Assembly: GCA_002361175.1 (NCBI GenBank)
Contig: DESG01000105.1
Coordinates: 1-35,686, forward strand
Reading direction: 5' to 3'
DNA from: Lachnoclostridium sp. UBA3320
GTDB taxonomy: Bacteria; Bacillota; Clostridia; Lachnospirales; Lachnospiraceae
DNA: 35,686 nucleotides
Below, in pieces: positions 23,692 through 31,768 of the stretch (position 1 is its first letter; every line of letters starts with the position of its first letter). The translations under genes were made by a program, and so were the position numbers. Under the pieces are notes generated by a model that was not told where the DNA came from, did not search any database, and saw only the letters and a list, made by a program, of their open reading frames with translations.

Positions 23692-23732
23692 AAACAAAAA
23701 TATAGTGCTGGCAGTAAAAGTCAGCACTATAT
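23692..23732 (-). terminator. terminator of the alpha/beta hydrolase gene
   Basis: ATATAGTGCTG (23700-23710) pairs perfectly with CAGCACTATAT (23722-23732). On the minus strand it is followed by TTTTTGTTT, so it suits the hydrolase; plus-strand use is weaker. Confidence 0.75.
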
Positions 23733-23748
23733 CTGCTTAATAACACTA

Positions 23749-24651
23749 TCAGCTATTTAAAAAATTAACAATATCCTTATAAACCTTTTCATTGCCTGTC
23801 TCATTTAGAATTTCATGGCGCATATCAGGGTATTTTATTTGCTTTATATTTTTAAACCCTGCTGCCTTTAGTGCATTTATACTTGTCCTGCTGCCTTTTT
23901 CAAATCCTGTTGAAGGGTCTTTTTCACCTCTTAAAGCCAGTATTGGCAGTTTTTTGTTGATATTTTTATAATATCTGGTTTCTGTCATATTCCAAGTTAG
24001 GTGGAATAAATCATTAAATGCAGAAACTTTAAATCCGTGCCCACAATATGGGTCTCTAATATAGGCAAGTACATTTTCCTCATTCTTACTAATCCAGTCA
24101 AGTGGTGTCTTTGGATTAGCTATTGTCCTGTTAAAGCTTCCAATAGAAAGATATTCAATAAGAATTGAATGGTAGTTTGCTCCTTTAATTTTTGCAATAG
24201 TATCTGTTAAAATCATTCCAAATATCAGAGCAGGTTTTCCAGGGCTGCAAGGATATCCTGACAATATAATTCTTTCATAATTAGCAGACTGTGTTTGTAA
24301 AAGGTTTCTTGCAATAATAGTCCCCATAGAATGTGCAAGAATAATGACTTTACCAGTTTTAAACCTTTTCTTTATGTAAGCAGTTATCCTTTTTTGGTCT
24401 GACAAAAGATATTTATATCCATCTGTTTCTTTAAAAAAGCCAAGTTCTGGTGCATGATATCCATGTCCACGCATATCAGATGAAACAACAGTATAACCTG
24501 CTTTATTTAAGATACTTATAAGTTCTTCATACCGTTCTTGGTGTTCTTCCATTCCATGTATAATCTGGACATATCCTTTCGGATTACGCGTTTCAAATAC
24601 ATGCAGGCACAACTTATAATCATCCTTTGCGTTAATTAATACCTCTTCCAT
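23749..24651 (-). CDS. alpha/beta hydrolase, monoacylglycerol lipase-like (S33 'Hydrolase_4')
   Basis: The 300-aa cytosolic serine hydrolase belongs to the lysophospholipase/monoglyceride lipase group. The oxyanion region is IIHGMEEHQERYE, with SSDMRGHGYH after it. The nucleophile is Ser108 in LAHSMGT, the acid Asp245 in RGEKDPSTG and the base His279 in MRHEILNE. All three are intact and spaced as in the family. The substrate is unknown; lipid esters are likely. The start is ATG 24651 after GTGAGG; an in-frame ATG at 24729 lies in the promoter zone, where an extended -10 TGATATACT is visible. It is divergent from the response-regulator gene. Confidence 0.9.
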   Translation of the reverse strand: MEEVLINAKDDYKLCLHVFETRNPKGYVQIIHGMEEHQERYEELISILNKAGYTVVSSDMRGHGYHAPELGFFKETDGYKYLLSDQKRITAYIKKRFKTGKVIILAHSMGTIIARNLLQTQSANYERIILSGYPCSPGKPALIFGMILTDTIAKIKGANYHSILIEYLSIGSFNRTIANPKTPLDWISKNEENVLAYIRDPYCGHGFKVSAFNDLFHLTWNMTETRYYKNINKKLPILALRGEKDPSTGFEKGSRTSINALKAAGFKNIKQIKYPDMRHEILNETGNEKVYKDIVNFLNS

Positions 24652-24796
24652 AATTTTCCTCACTTCTGCGCTACTTTTGCGCATAATCAGTTTATAACTT
24701 TTCCAGTCTAGTATATCACAATTTTTCAATTATTACCATATCGGTAGCAACTATTAGTTCTGACGATTAAATATATTTATACTTTTCAATATGGAA

Positions 24797-24825
24797 TTGA
24801 GAAAACCTTTTTGATATAGTATAAT
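24797..24825 (+). promoter_or_regulatory. promoter of the response-regulator/ABC operon
   Basis: TTGAGA (24797-24802), 17 nt and a perfect TATAAT (24820-24825). The GGGAGG ribosome site follows 10 nt later. Confidence 0.7.
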
Positions 24826-24847
24826 AAGCTATCAGGGAGGCATTTTT

Positions 24848-25537
24848 ATGAGACAAAGAATACTTATTGTTGAAGATGATTTAGAAATCAATAAATTACT
24901 GACTGATTTTTTAGAAGAAAATGGTTATGAAGTGTTCTGTCTGTATGATGGACTTCATGTATTAGACTATTTGCAGGAAAACAAGATTGATTTACTTGTG
25001 TTAGATATTATGCTTCCTTATCGAAGTGGGGATATTGTTTTGTCAAATATACGTAAACAATTTACACTTCCTGTTATAATTATCTCTGCCAAAGAAACAA
25101 CACAAAATAAAATTGATTTATTGCGTTTGGGTGCAGATGACTATATTACAAAGCCGTTTGATATGGAAGAAGTTCTTGCGAGAATAGAAAGTAATTTGCG
25201 TAGAGTACAATTTCAAAATAATTCACAAAATGTATTGAAATACGAAGATTTGATATTGGATTTTGAAAAAAACTTAGTTTCTGTACAGGGAATTGAACTT
25301 TCATTAACAGCAAAAGAATTTTCTATATTAGAACTATTAATGAAATATCCTGATAAGGTTTTTTCAAAAGCAAACCTTTTTCAAAGTGTTTGGGGAATGG
25401 AATATATCAATGAGGATAACACCTTGAATGTGCATATTAGCAACCTACGAAATAAGTTAAAAAATATTTGCCCAGAAAAAGAATTTATAGATACAGTTTG
25501 GGGTATCGGTTATCGTCTGCATAGAACTAAGAAATAA
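24848..25537 (+). CDS. OmpR/PhoB-family response regulator
   Basis: The 229-aa cytosolic regulator has a receiver domain (about 1-115) with acidic pocket VEDD (8-11), phospho-acceptor Asp53 in LVLDIMLP and Lys in TKPFD. The C-terminal winged-helix domain (about 130-228) contains LTAKEFSILELL and LNVHISNLRNKL. It is the first gene of a locus that also codes an ABC ATPase, permeases and a histidine kinase, the usual arrangement for sensing and resisting lantibiotics or other peptide antibiotics (Bce-, Cpr- or Bcr-like systems). The cognate kinase is probably 28018-28917. Its likely targets include its own operon and the three-box promoter at 30502-30544. Confidence 0.93.
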   Translation: MRQRILIVEDDLEINKLLTDFLEENGYEVFCLYDGLHVLDYLQENKIDLLVLDIMLPYRSGDIVLSNIRKQFTLPVIIISAKETTQNKIDLLRLGADDYITKPFDMEEVLARIESNLRRVQFQNNSQNVLKYEDLILDFEKNLVSVQGIELSLTAKEFSILELLMKYPDKVFSKANLFQSVWGMEYINEDNTLNVHISNLRNKLKNICPEKEFIDTVWGIGYRLHRTKK

Positions 25538-25636
25538 TCTCTTAGGCTTTATATTTTCTTTATGATTTTTTGCTGCTATTTAAGAATTTCTTTATAGATA
25601 TTCTTTATACTGGAAAAAATAAAGGAGGTGCAAAAT

Positions 25637-26575
25637 ATGGATTCAGTTATTTTACAAGCGCAATCATTGACTAAAAAATATAAACATACCATAGCATTAG
25701 ACCATATCAATTTACAACTTGAAAAAGGTAAAATCTATGGCTTTATTGGTCAAAATGGAGCAGGGAAGACTACATTTTTAAGATTAATTACTGGTTTAGC
25801 ATTTCCAACAAGCGGTACATTATCTTTATGGGGAAAATCAGGAACAACAGCATTGCAGGAGCAGCGGAAACGGATTGGGTGTATGATTGAAACGCCAGCT
25901 CTATTCCCAACAATGACTGCATATCAGAACATGGAGGTTCAGCGTATTCAACGAGGGATTCCTGATAAAGAAATTATTGGCAAAATTTTAGAAATGGTTG
26001 GCTTAAAAGATATACATAAAAAAACTGTTCGTAATTTTTCTTTGGGTATGCGACAACGTTTAGGTATTGCGATTGCATTTTTGAATACACCAGAGTTTCT
26101 GATTTTGGATGAGCCAATCAATGGGCTTGACCCTGCTGGTATTGTTGAAATTAGAAATCTTTTAAAATCTCTGAATAAAAAATATGGAATGACGATTTTG
26201 ATTTCCAGCCATATCTTAGAAGAGCTATATCAAACTGCATCTGATTTTATTCTAATCGACAATGGAAAAATTATAGAAGAAATCTCTGAACATGAATTAA
26301 ATGAGAAATGTAAACGGCATATTGCAATCAAAACAGTAGATGTACAAAAAGCGATGTTAGTTATAGAAGAAAAACTTCATACAGATAACTTTAAATTGAT
26401 GCCAGATAATACGATTTGTTTATATGATTATTTAAGTGATGTAGAACAGGTTGCTACAATTTTATCAAACGCTAATATTCTTGTTATTGGGCTTTCTATA
26501 TCTGGCGATACCTTAGAAGATTATTTTTTAAATAAAGTAGGAGGAACAAGCAATGTTAAATCTTCTGAGAACTGA
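25637..26575 (+). CDS. ABC transporter ATP-binding protein (BcrA/LanF-type)
   Basis: The 312-aa ATPase energises export or removal of peptide antibiotics. The nucleotide-binding domain (about 5-220) has Walker A GQNGAGKTT (38-46), signature FSLGMRQRLG, Walker B FLILDEPINGLDP and the H-loop SSHIL. A C-terminal extension of about 90 residues is typical of BcrA/lantibiotic immunity ATPases. ATG 25637 follows AAAGGAGGTG by 6 nt. It is the only ATPase in a locus with four permease genes. A 99-nt gap after the regulator contains TTCTTTAT three times (25556, 25588, 25601). The next gene overlaps its 3' end by 23 nt. Confidence 0.94.
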   Translation: MDSVILQAQSLTKKYKHTIALDHINLQLEKGKIYGFIGQNGAGKTTFLRLITGLAFPTSGTLSLWGKSGTTALQEQRKRIGCMIETPALFPTMTAYQNMEVQRIQRGIPDKEIIGKILEMVGLKDIHKKTVRNFSLGMRQRLGIAIAFLNTPEFLILDEPINGLDPAGIVEIRNLLKSLNKKYGMTILISSHILEELYQTASDFILIDNGKIIEEISEHELNEKCKRHIAIKTVDVQKAMLVIEEKLHTDNFKLMPDNTICLYDYLSDVEQVATILSNANILVIGLSISGDTLEDYFLNKVGGTSNVKSSEN

Positions 26576-27251
26576 ATTTTATAAATTGTTTCATAGCTTA
26601 TATTTTTGGAGCATAGGATTGTTTAATTTGCTCTTAAGTAGTATATTATTATTGGACAGTTATAAAAAAACCACAAGTCTGTTTTTTGCATCTTTGTATA
26701 ATACTCCTCTACTTTATTCCCTGATAATCGTTTTTGCTGCACTATTCGTAGGAAATGATTTTGAGCAAAGAACTTTATACACATATATTAGTGCTGGTCA
26801 AAAAAGAAGTTATGTGATTTTTATAAAAGCTTTGGTGTATCAAATCGCTTGTTTTGCTATTTTACTTATTCCGCTTCTTATTCATGGTCTGTTAGGTTTT
26901 CTTTTCCTTAAAGAAACTTTTGTCTTTACTGATAATGTATTTATTACTGTGATTGTTATTGCAATTTCTGTACTGGCGATGTGTATGATGCCACTTTTAT
27001 TTTCTTTTATCTTTCGAGATATAGGAATAACTTTAGTGGTTTCAATGGTTATATTTTTTCTAATGATTTTTTTGATGAATGGAGAGTGGGCATGGCTAAT
27101 CACAAATATATTGCCAATGGGACAGCTTCGACTTGTATCATTACAACAACTATCACTAAACTATGTACAGTTTATTGTGATAGATTTTTTATGGATTTTG
27201 CTTTTGTATTGGAGCTCATATGCAGTTTTTGGTTGCTCTGATTTGAGATAG
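26553..27251 (+). CDS. ABC-2 type permease, first of the plus-strand pair
   Basis: The 232-aa membrane protein has six likely membrane helices. It starts with the motif LLRTEFYKLFHSLYFW, typical of ABC-2/BcrB-like permeases. The family's short cytosolic loop is seen as FVGNDFEQRTLYTYISAGQKR before the third helix. Translation is coupled to the ATPase gene by a 23-nt overlap, with GTAGGAGG inside the ATPase end. It should form the membrane channel with 27270-28007. Substrate peptides cannot be predicted. Confidence 0.85.
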   Translation: MLNLLRTEFYKLFHSLYFWSIGLFNLLLSSILLLDSYKKTTSLFFASLYNTPLLYSLIIVFAALFVGNDFEQRTLYTYISAGQKRSYVIFIKALVYQIACFAILLIPLLIHGLLGFLFLKETFVFTDNVFITVIVIAISVLAMCMMPLLFSFIFRDIGITLVVSMVIFFLMIFLMNGEWAWLITNILPMGQLRLVSLQQLSLNYVQFIVIDFLWILLLYWSSYAVFGCSDLR

Positions 27252-27269
27252 TTAAGAAAGAGGCGTGTT

Positions 27270-28007
27270 ATGAATAATTTACTAAAAATGGAGCGATACC
27301 AATTAATGCACAATTTTTTTTATTGGTGTGGAATGGTTGGTATATTTTTAATAGGATTTTTAACTGCAGATACCTATGTTCCAGAAGTTATGGGATTAAT
27401 AGGTGGAGAAGCTACTTCTCTTGCTGATATATTTAATGGAATGGTTTATGATTCTACATTTCTTCTGATTATTATATCAGGTATATTGTCTTTAATTTTA
27501 GGACAAGAATTTTCTTACAAAACGATTGATTTAGAAATTAGCTCTGGACATTCCAGAAAAGAAATTTTTACAAGCAAAATAATTATATATCTGATTGCTT
27601 TTAATATTATGGCACTTATCTATCCAGTTGCTGGGTGTATTAGAGAATTTAGTAAATTTGGAATTGATAATGTTGAATTTTTATTTTATAATGTTTTTAA
27701 GGCAATTATCTATTCTTGTCTATTAAATAGTGCAACATTTCTTATTGCGATATTTATTTGCTATTATTTGCGAAGCTTGGTTAAGGCGATTTCTATCACA
27801 GTGATTGTTACCTTTGTACTTAGCCTTTACCTTGGATATGGTATGATGTTAAAACTTCCAGTAGCTTTTTTGCCTATTTATCAAATAAGGGAAGCTGTTA
27901 GTAAGCAAGAACTTTTTCAATTAACAGCTATTTTAATAGGCATAGTTTGGATAAGTATTCTTATATTTTTATCATGGATAAAGTTTCGTAAATGCGACCT
28001 TAAATAA
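27270..28007 (+). CDS. ABC-2 type permease, second of the plus-strand pair
   Basis: The 245-aa protein has about six membrane helices. It starts LLKMERYQLMHNFFYW and carries the ABC-2 loop ILGQEFSYKTIDLEISSGHSRKE in pieces around residues 75-95. This places it in the same permease superfamily as its upstream neighbour, with which it probably forms a heterodimer served by the ATPase at 25637. The gene lies 18 nt after the first permease and 10 nt before the kinase gene. A putative ribosome site AAAGAGG precedes ATG 27270. Confidence 0.85.
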   Translation: MNNLLKMERYQLMHNFFYWCGMVGIFLIGFLTADTYVPEVMGLIGGEATSLADIFNGMVYDSTFLLIIISGILSLILGQEFSYKTIDLEISSGHSRKEIFTSKIIIYLIAFNIMALIYPVAGCIREFSKFGIDNVEFLFYNVFKAIIYSCLLNSATFLIAIFICYYLRSLVKAISITVIVTFVLSLYLGYGMMLKLPVAFLPIYQIREAVSKQELFQLTAILIGIVWISILIFLSWIKFRKCDLK

Positions 28008-28017
28008 GCCATAGGAG

Positions 28018-28917
28018 GTGTTCAATATAGAATTACTATTGTGTATTTCAATAGGGCTTTTTTTAACACTACTATTTAAGCACATACGATTAAAAAAGCA
28101 AATACAAAATCTTTCTAAACAAATTGAAGAATTAGCTTGTGGTAATACAGAAAAAATGTTAGATATTGCCCTTATTGATAAAGATTTGGAATGTCTTGCA
28201 GGAATACTAAATAGGTACAATGCAAAGCAAAGATTAGCTGTATCAGGGGCATTACAACACGAAGAATATTTAAAAGAATCCATTGCCAATATATCACATG
28301 ATTTACGCACTCCACTGACAGTAATACTTGGACATCTGCAATTATTAAAAAAAGAAAATATGTCCAAGGAACAGAAAAAACGAGTTGAAACAGTTTTAAA
28401 CAAGGCAGAGAGAATGAGAGAGTTAGTGACAACTTTTTATAGCCTTTCTATATTAGATACAGAACAGGTAGATATTCAAAAAGAGGAGTTTAACTTTTCC
28501 AATCTATTGATGAATCTTGTCACAGAAAATTCACCTGCTTTGGAACATAAGAATATTCAACTTAAAATAAATTTGCCAGACAATTCTGTATTTCTATTTT
28601 CCGATAAAAATATGGTTGAACGAATTTTACAAAATTTGCTGACTAATGCAATATGTTATTCAAGCGGCATATTAGAACTTATCCTTGAACAACCTTCAAA
28701 TAACAAAATAAGATTTCTTATAAAAAATTCAGTGAGCAATGCAACAGAGATAGATATTTCCCGATTATTTGAGCGGTTCTATACAGCAGACAAAGCAAGG
28801 CACAGTGGAGGCACTGGATTGGGACTGGCTATTGTAAAAATGCTTACCCAAAAATTAGATGGAAATGTTGAAGCAAAGCTGCAAACTGATACACTTATTA
28901 TTATACTTGAACTTTGA
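28018..28917 (+). CDS. sensor histidine kinase, possible ATA start at 28027
   Basis: The protein of 296-299 aa has one N-terminal membrane helix (about 5-20) and almost no outside domain, so it probably senses through the membrane or the ABC transporter. The dimerisation/phosphorylation helix carries His94 in NISHDLRTPL. The ATPase part has the N-box NLLTNAICYSS, a short F-box LFERFY and G-box GGTGLGLAIV. The start is odd. GTG 28018 overlaps its own ribosome site AGGAGG, while the codon 6 nt after GGAGGTG, where the neighbouring ATPase gene has ATG, is ATA (28027). TTG 28039 is too far. The reported start is the conservative GTG. It phosphorylates the regulator at 24848 by inference. Confidence 0.9.
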   Translation: MFNIELLLCISIGLFLTLLFKHIRLKKQIQNLSKQIEELACGNTEKMLDIALIDKDLECLAGILNRYNAKQRLAVSGALQHEEYLKESIANISHDLRTPLTVILGHLQLLKKENMSKEQKKRVETVLNKAERMRELVTTFYSLSILDTEQVDIQKEEFNFSNLLMNLVTENSPALEHKNIQLKINLPDNSVFLFSDKNMVERILQNLLTNAICYSSGILELILEQPSNNKIRFLIKNSVSNATEIDISRLFERFYTADKARHSGGTGLGLAIVKMLTQKLDGNVEAKLQTDTLIIILEL

Positions 28918-28994
28918 AACATGAGGTAGATGGTAAATATTAAAACATCTTTACATTTTTATTTTGAATTTTATATACATATTTATTGTACCAT

Positions 28995-29726
28995 TTATAT
29001 ATCATTATGCTTTCTATTAAAGGTTCCCAGAAGGATAAAAGAAGCGAATACAAGTATCACATTAACAGCTAAACTTAATATTGGCTTATAAATTATTTCT
29101 TTTTTATGTACATAGTTTGAAAGCACCAATCCTGTTGTTATAGGATATAAATTAATTGGTCTTCTGGCTGCAAGAAATATCCCGCAAAAGCCATAAAAAA
29201 ATGCAAATATTACTCCCGATAAAAATTGCTCTTTTTTTTGAGAAAATATAATAATTATCGGAAGAACTGCTATATAACAGCAAGTGCTTACAATCAATAT
29301 TTGTTTAAAACTTATTATACCAGAAAACATATCTATATCTGGGCACCGCATAACTACAGCAATTATCAAAGTAATCAGAAAGCTAAAAATTGATTCAATG
29401 ATAACCAGCCCATAACCAACAATGATTTTCGATAATATTAAATTAAACCAAGAGATAGGTACAGACAAAATATTTTTTAAAGTAAAATCAGTATATTCAC
29501 GGTTTATAGAATAACCAATTAACAATGTAAAGGTAAACGGCAAGAACAAACTAAAGTGATTCCAGACAACGCCCTCTGAAAGTCCTATATAATTTACAAT
29601 GCTGTTTTTTGTTCCAGCTAATTGAAAAACTGCTAAAATTATAGAAAACAATACTGACGCAATCCCAAGCCAAATAATATTGCACCGCTTATATTTTAAA
29701 AATTCTGTTTTGATTAGTCGCATCAT
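28995..29726 (-). CDS. ABC-2 type permease, distal gene of the minus-strand pair
   Basis: The 243-aa protein has six or so membrane helices. It begins LIKTEFLKYKRCNIIWLG and has the ABC-2 loop GYSINREYTDFTLKNILSVP around residues 71-90, as in lantibiotic immunity permeases (LanE/LanG, BcrB-like). ATG 29726 follows AAGGAGG with 8 nt spacing and lies just after the stop of 29740-30474, so the pair is coupled. It is convergent with the kinase gene, with a 77-nt gap and no clear terminator. No ATPase gene accompanies this pair, so it probably uses the ATPase at 25637. Confidence 0.85.
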   Translation of the reverse strand: MMRLIKTEFLKYKRCNIIWLGIASVLFSIILAVFQLAGTKNSIVNYIGLSEGVVWNHFSLFLPFTFTLLIGYSINREYTDFTLKNILSVPISWFNLILSKIIVGYGLVIIESIFSFLITLIIAVVMRCPDIDMFSGIISFKQILIVSTCCYIAVLPIIIIFSQKKEQFLSGVIFAFFYGFCGIFLAARRPINLYPITTGLVLSNYVHKKEIIYKPILSLAVNVILVFASFILLGTFNRKHNDI

Positions 29727-29739
29727 AGTATCTTCCTCC

Positions 29740-30474
29740 TTAAATTTCCTGTCTTTTTTTTAAGATAACTGCTATCGTCAGAGAAGCCGCCGTTGTTAAG
29801 ATTAAAATCCCAATACAGGAAGGTGTGTTTAAAAACCAATTATCCAAACCATAAGTAGAACCGCTTGTCATTGTCATATATGGTAAAGCCCACCTGAAAA
29901 CTGCTGATAGTGGGAATAATACATTTGACATGGCAAATACAATAGCAAAATTTGAAGTTGCATAAGCAAATGAGATAATAATTGAAAAAATGTAGCCTTT
30001 GTTACTCAAATATTCAATTACAATAATGGGAAATACAGAAAATGATACCATAATCCCAATTAGAATACCCAGCAATAGGCGATAAGCAATATGGTCTACG
30101 TTTCCAATTATAAAACCACCTATTAAAGTTGCTACGTTTGTTCCAAGAGAATATATTATGGAAAATATCAATATGGTAATTGACTTTGCAGTTGACAAAG
30201 CTATATTTGAAACAGGAATAGTATTGATATTTTTTTGTGTTCCATTTGTTTTTTCCGTGTAGAAAAGAATAGCTCCTAAAATTCCTAAAACTGTTGGCAG
30301 TAGCAAAAAATATCCAAAAACACAAATATTTGAGAAAAGCCAGTTAAAATCCAAGTTTCCTTTCTTTGCAAATATTGTCAATGGAACAGGAAATAAAACA
30401 GCAGCAAAAATAGTTAATATAATAAATTTCCGGCGTTTCAATTTCCAAAATTCGCACATTACAAGGTCAAGCAA
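29740..30474 (-). CDS. ABC-2 type permease, proximal gene of the minus-strand pair
   Basis: The membrane protein of about 244 aa has roughly six helices and starts with a typical CEFWKLKRRKF followed by a hydrophobic segment. The loop FYTEKTNGTQKNINTIPVS after the second helix is the hallmark of lantibiotic-immunity permeases. The best start is TTG 30474, placed 6 nt after GGAGGTG, the same spacing as the ATPase gene; GTG 30483 lies within the ribosome site and ATG 30459 is a later option. Its promoter has three 11-bp-spaced boxes. The gene begins 84 nt after the lacI stop, so read-through from lacI is possible. Confidence 0.83.
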   Translation of the reverse strand: MLDLVMCEFWKLKRRKFIILTIFAAVLFPVPLTIFAKKGNLDFNWLFSNICVFGYFLLLPTVLGILGAILFYTEKTNGTQKNINTIPVSNIALSTAKSITILIFSIIYSLGTNVATLIGGFIIGNVDHIAYRLLLGILIGIMVSFSVFPIIVIEYLSNKGYIFSIIISFAYATSNFAIVFAMSNVLFPLSAVFRWALPYMTMTSGSTYGLDNWFLNTPSCIGILILTTAASLTIAVILKKRQEI

Positions 30475-30501
30475 TTCCCTCACCTCCTTTTTCTGTCTAC
30501 T

Positions 30502-30544
30502 ATTCTATCACGCTAACCTTGCCAAAACCTTGCCGAAACCTTGC
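30502..30544 (-). promoter_or_regulatory. promoter with three 11-bp-period GCAAGGTT boxes
   Basis: On the minus strand, GCAAGGTT occurs three times (ending at 30537, 30526 and 30515), spaced exactly 11 bp. An extended -10 TGATAGAAT follows (hexamer 30507-30502). The boxes cover the -35 zone, where no consensus hexamer exists. Same-face direct repeats are the usual OmpR/PhoB-type activator target; the regulator at 24848 is the likely binder (inference). Confidence 0.65.
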
Positions 30545-30557
30545 TTTTTTCATGCTT

Positions 30558-31556
30558 TTAAAGTAAGCGGTAGCAACTGTCACGCTCTATAATTTTGCAA
30601 GGAAATTCAATACGCACAACTTCTTTGTGTTCTTTAGCTATTCGGTCTAACAATAGTGCAACAGCCATATGCGCCATTTCCCTGTGAGGGATATGTATAG
30701 TAGTCAGATAAGGCTGTGTATTTTCAGAAGCTTCAATATTGTCAATAGAGATAACAGATATAGGCTGTTTAAGCTTTCGTTTCTTTGCTTTTAGCATCTC
30801 TAATACACGGATAGCAGTATTGTCATTGGCACAAAAAACAGCAGAAAAGTCTGTGTCGCCAGCCAGTTTTTTATCCAGCAGTTCTGAAAATGCCATGTCA
30901 GCATCTCCTTTTGTCTGTTTGATTAATTCATAATCTATAGGTATATCATTGCGTATAAGCGTGTCACAATAACCTACATAACGCCTTTCAAATGAACAGT
31001 CGCCGATATAAGCAATTCTTTGATGTCCTAGCGAGAATAGATATTTCATTGCCATTTCTGCTGCCTTTTTGCCGTCACATACTACCTCATCCACATTAAA
31101 ATTCATAGGATTGCGCCATATTCCTACTACATTGTGATTCTGTGCGCTGATTTTATCTAAGAGTTTATAAGAACAGCGTCCAAGGATAAGTACCCCGCTT
31201 GAATTTATAATATTTTGATTAAATGACTCATCAGCATAGATAACATTATCTATAGATGCTTTCTGTTTTAATAATTCTACTTCAAGGTCACGAAATAATT
31301 CTAAGAAAAATGGGTCTTCTTCTAATGAAGAAATACGTGCCAATACAATAGAAATATGTGGAAAAATTTTAGAAGCTTTGGCAGGCTTTTTTAAAGACCT
31401 TGCATTTTCATTTGGATGATAATTTATTTCCCTTGCAGCTTTCCAGATTTTGTTTTGAAGCTCCTTAGATGCACAAGTTGGTGAGGTGTTATTTAGCACT
31501 CTTGAAACAGTGGAAGCGGAAGTTCCTACCATTAATGCAATTTTTTTCAAAGACAT
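30558..31556 (-). CDS. LacI-family transcriptional regulator
   Basis: The 332-aa protein has an N-terminal LacI helix-turn-helix (residues 3-22, KKIALMVGTSASTVSRVLN) and hinge helix ARSLKK (about 52-57). A periplasmic-binding-like effector domain follows (about 68-332), with VLILGR, YIGDCSFERRYVGY and SVISIDN. Such proteins normally bind sugars or nucleobases as effector. Here the regulator is divergent from a sulfate transporter operon, and the shared region carries two identical CAAACGTTTG palindromes, so it probably controls that operon and itself. The ATG at 31556 follows AAAGGAGC. The effector is unknown. Confidence 0.93.
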   Translation of the reverse strand: MSLKKIALMVGTSASTVSRVLNNTSPTCASKELQNKIWKAAREINYHPNENARSLKKPAKASKIFPHISIVLARISSLEEDPFFLELFRDLEVELLKQKASIDNVIYADESFNQNIINSSGVLILGRCSYKLLDKISAQNHNVVGIWRNPMNFNVDEVVCDGKKAAEMAMKYLFSLGHQRIAYIGDCSFERRYVGYCDTLIRNDIPIDYELIKQTKGDADMAFSELLDKKLAGDTDFSAVFCANDNTAIRVLEMLKAKKRKLKQPISVISIDNIEASENTQPYLTTIHIPHREMAHMAVALLLDRIAKEHKEVVRIEFPCKIIERDSCYRLL

Positions 31557-31585
31557 ATATATGCTCCTTTCTTGATTTACTTACT

Positions 31586-31595
31586 CAAACGTTTG
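31586..31595. promoter_or_regulatory. LacI-type operator, lacI-proximal
   Basis: Perfect 10-bp palindrome CAAACGTTTG with the central CG typical of LacI-family operators. It lies just downstream of a possible lacI -10 box (TATACA on minus), consistent with autorepression. Confidence 0.75.
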
Positions 31596-31719
31596 TATAA
31601 AAACAGTTTGACAAAACACAAAAAATAGGTTATCTTTGTGATTGTTCAAAGAAAACAATACCACAAAAGAGCAAATAAATCAAATTAAATATTGATTTTG
31701 ATGAAAGCTAATTACAACG

Positions 31720-31729
31720 CAAACGTTTG
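31720..31729. promoter_or_regulatory. LacI-type operator, transporter-proximal
   Basis: Second identical CAAACGTTTG, centred 134 bp from the first. It overlaps the -35 position for a TATAAA -10 box at 31742-31747 of the sulfate operon, so binding would block that promoter. Confidence 0.75.
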
Positions 31730-31768
31730 TGTTAATACCTATATAAAAAGTTAATGGAGGATTTATCT

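Noticed and set aside
24652..24729. Longer start of the alpha/beta hydrolase
   Set aside because: The upstream ATG has no ribosome site and overlaps a likely extended -10 (TGATATACT); the ATG at 24651 has GTGAGG in front.
25556..25608. Three TTCTTTAT repeats before the ABC ATPase gene as a regulator site
   Set aside because: Spacing is irregular (32 and 13 nt) and the region is T-rich, so chance is likely; only mentioned under the ATPase gene.
28918..28994. Terminator between the kinase and the convergent permease
   Set aside because: Only a 5-bp GTAAA/TTTAC pairing is visible, too weak to call.
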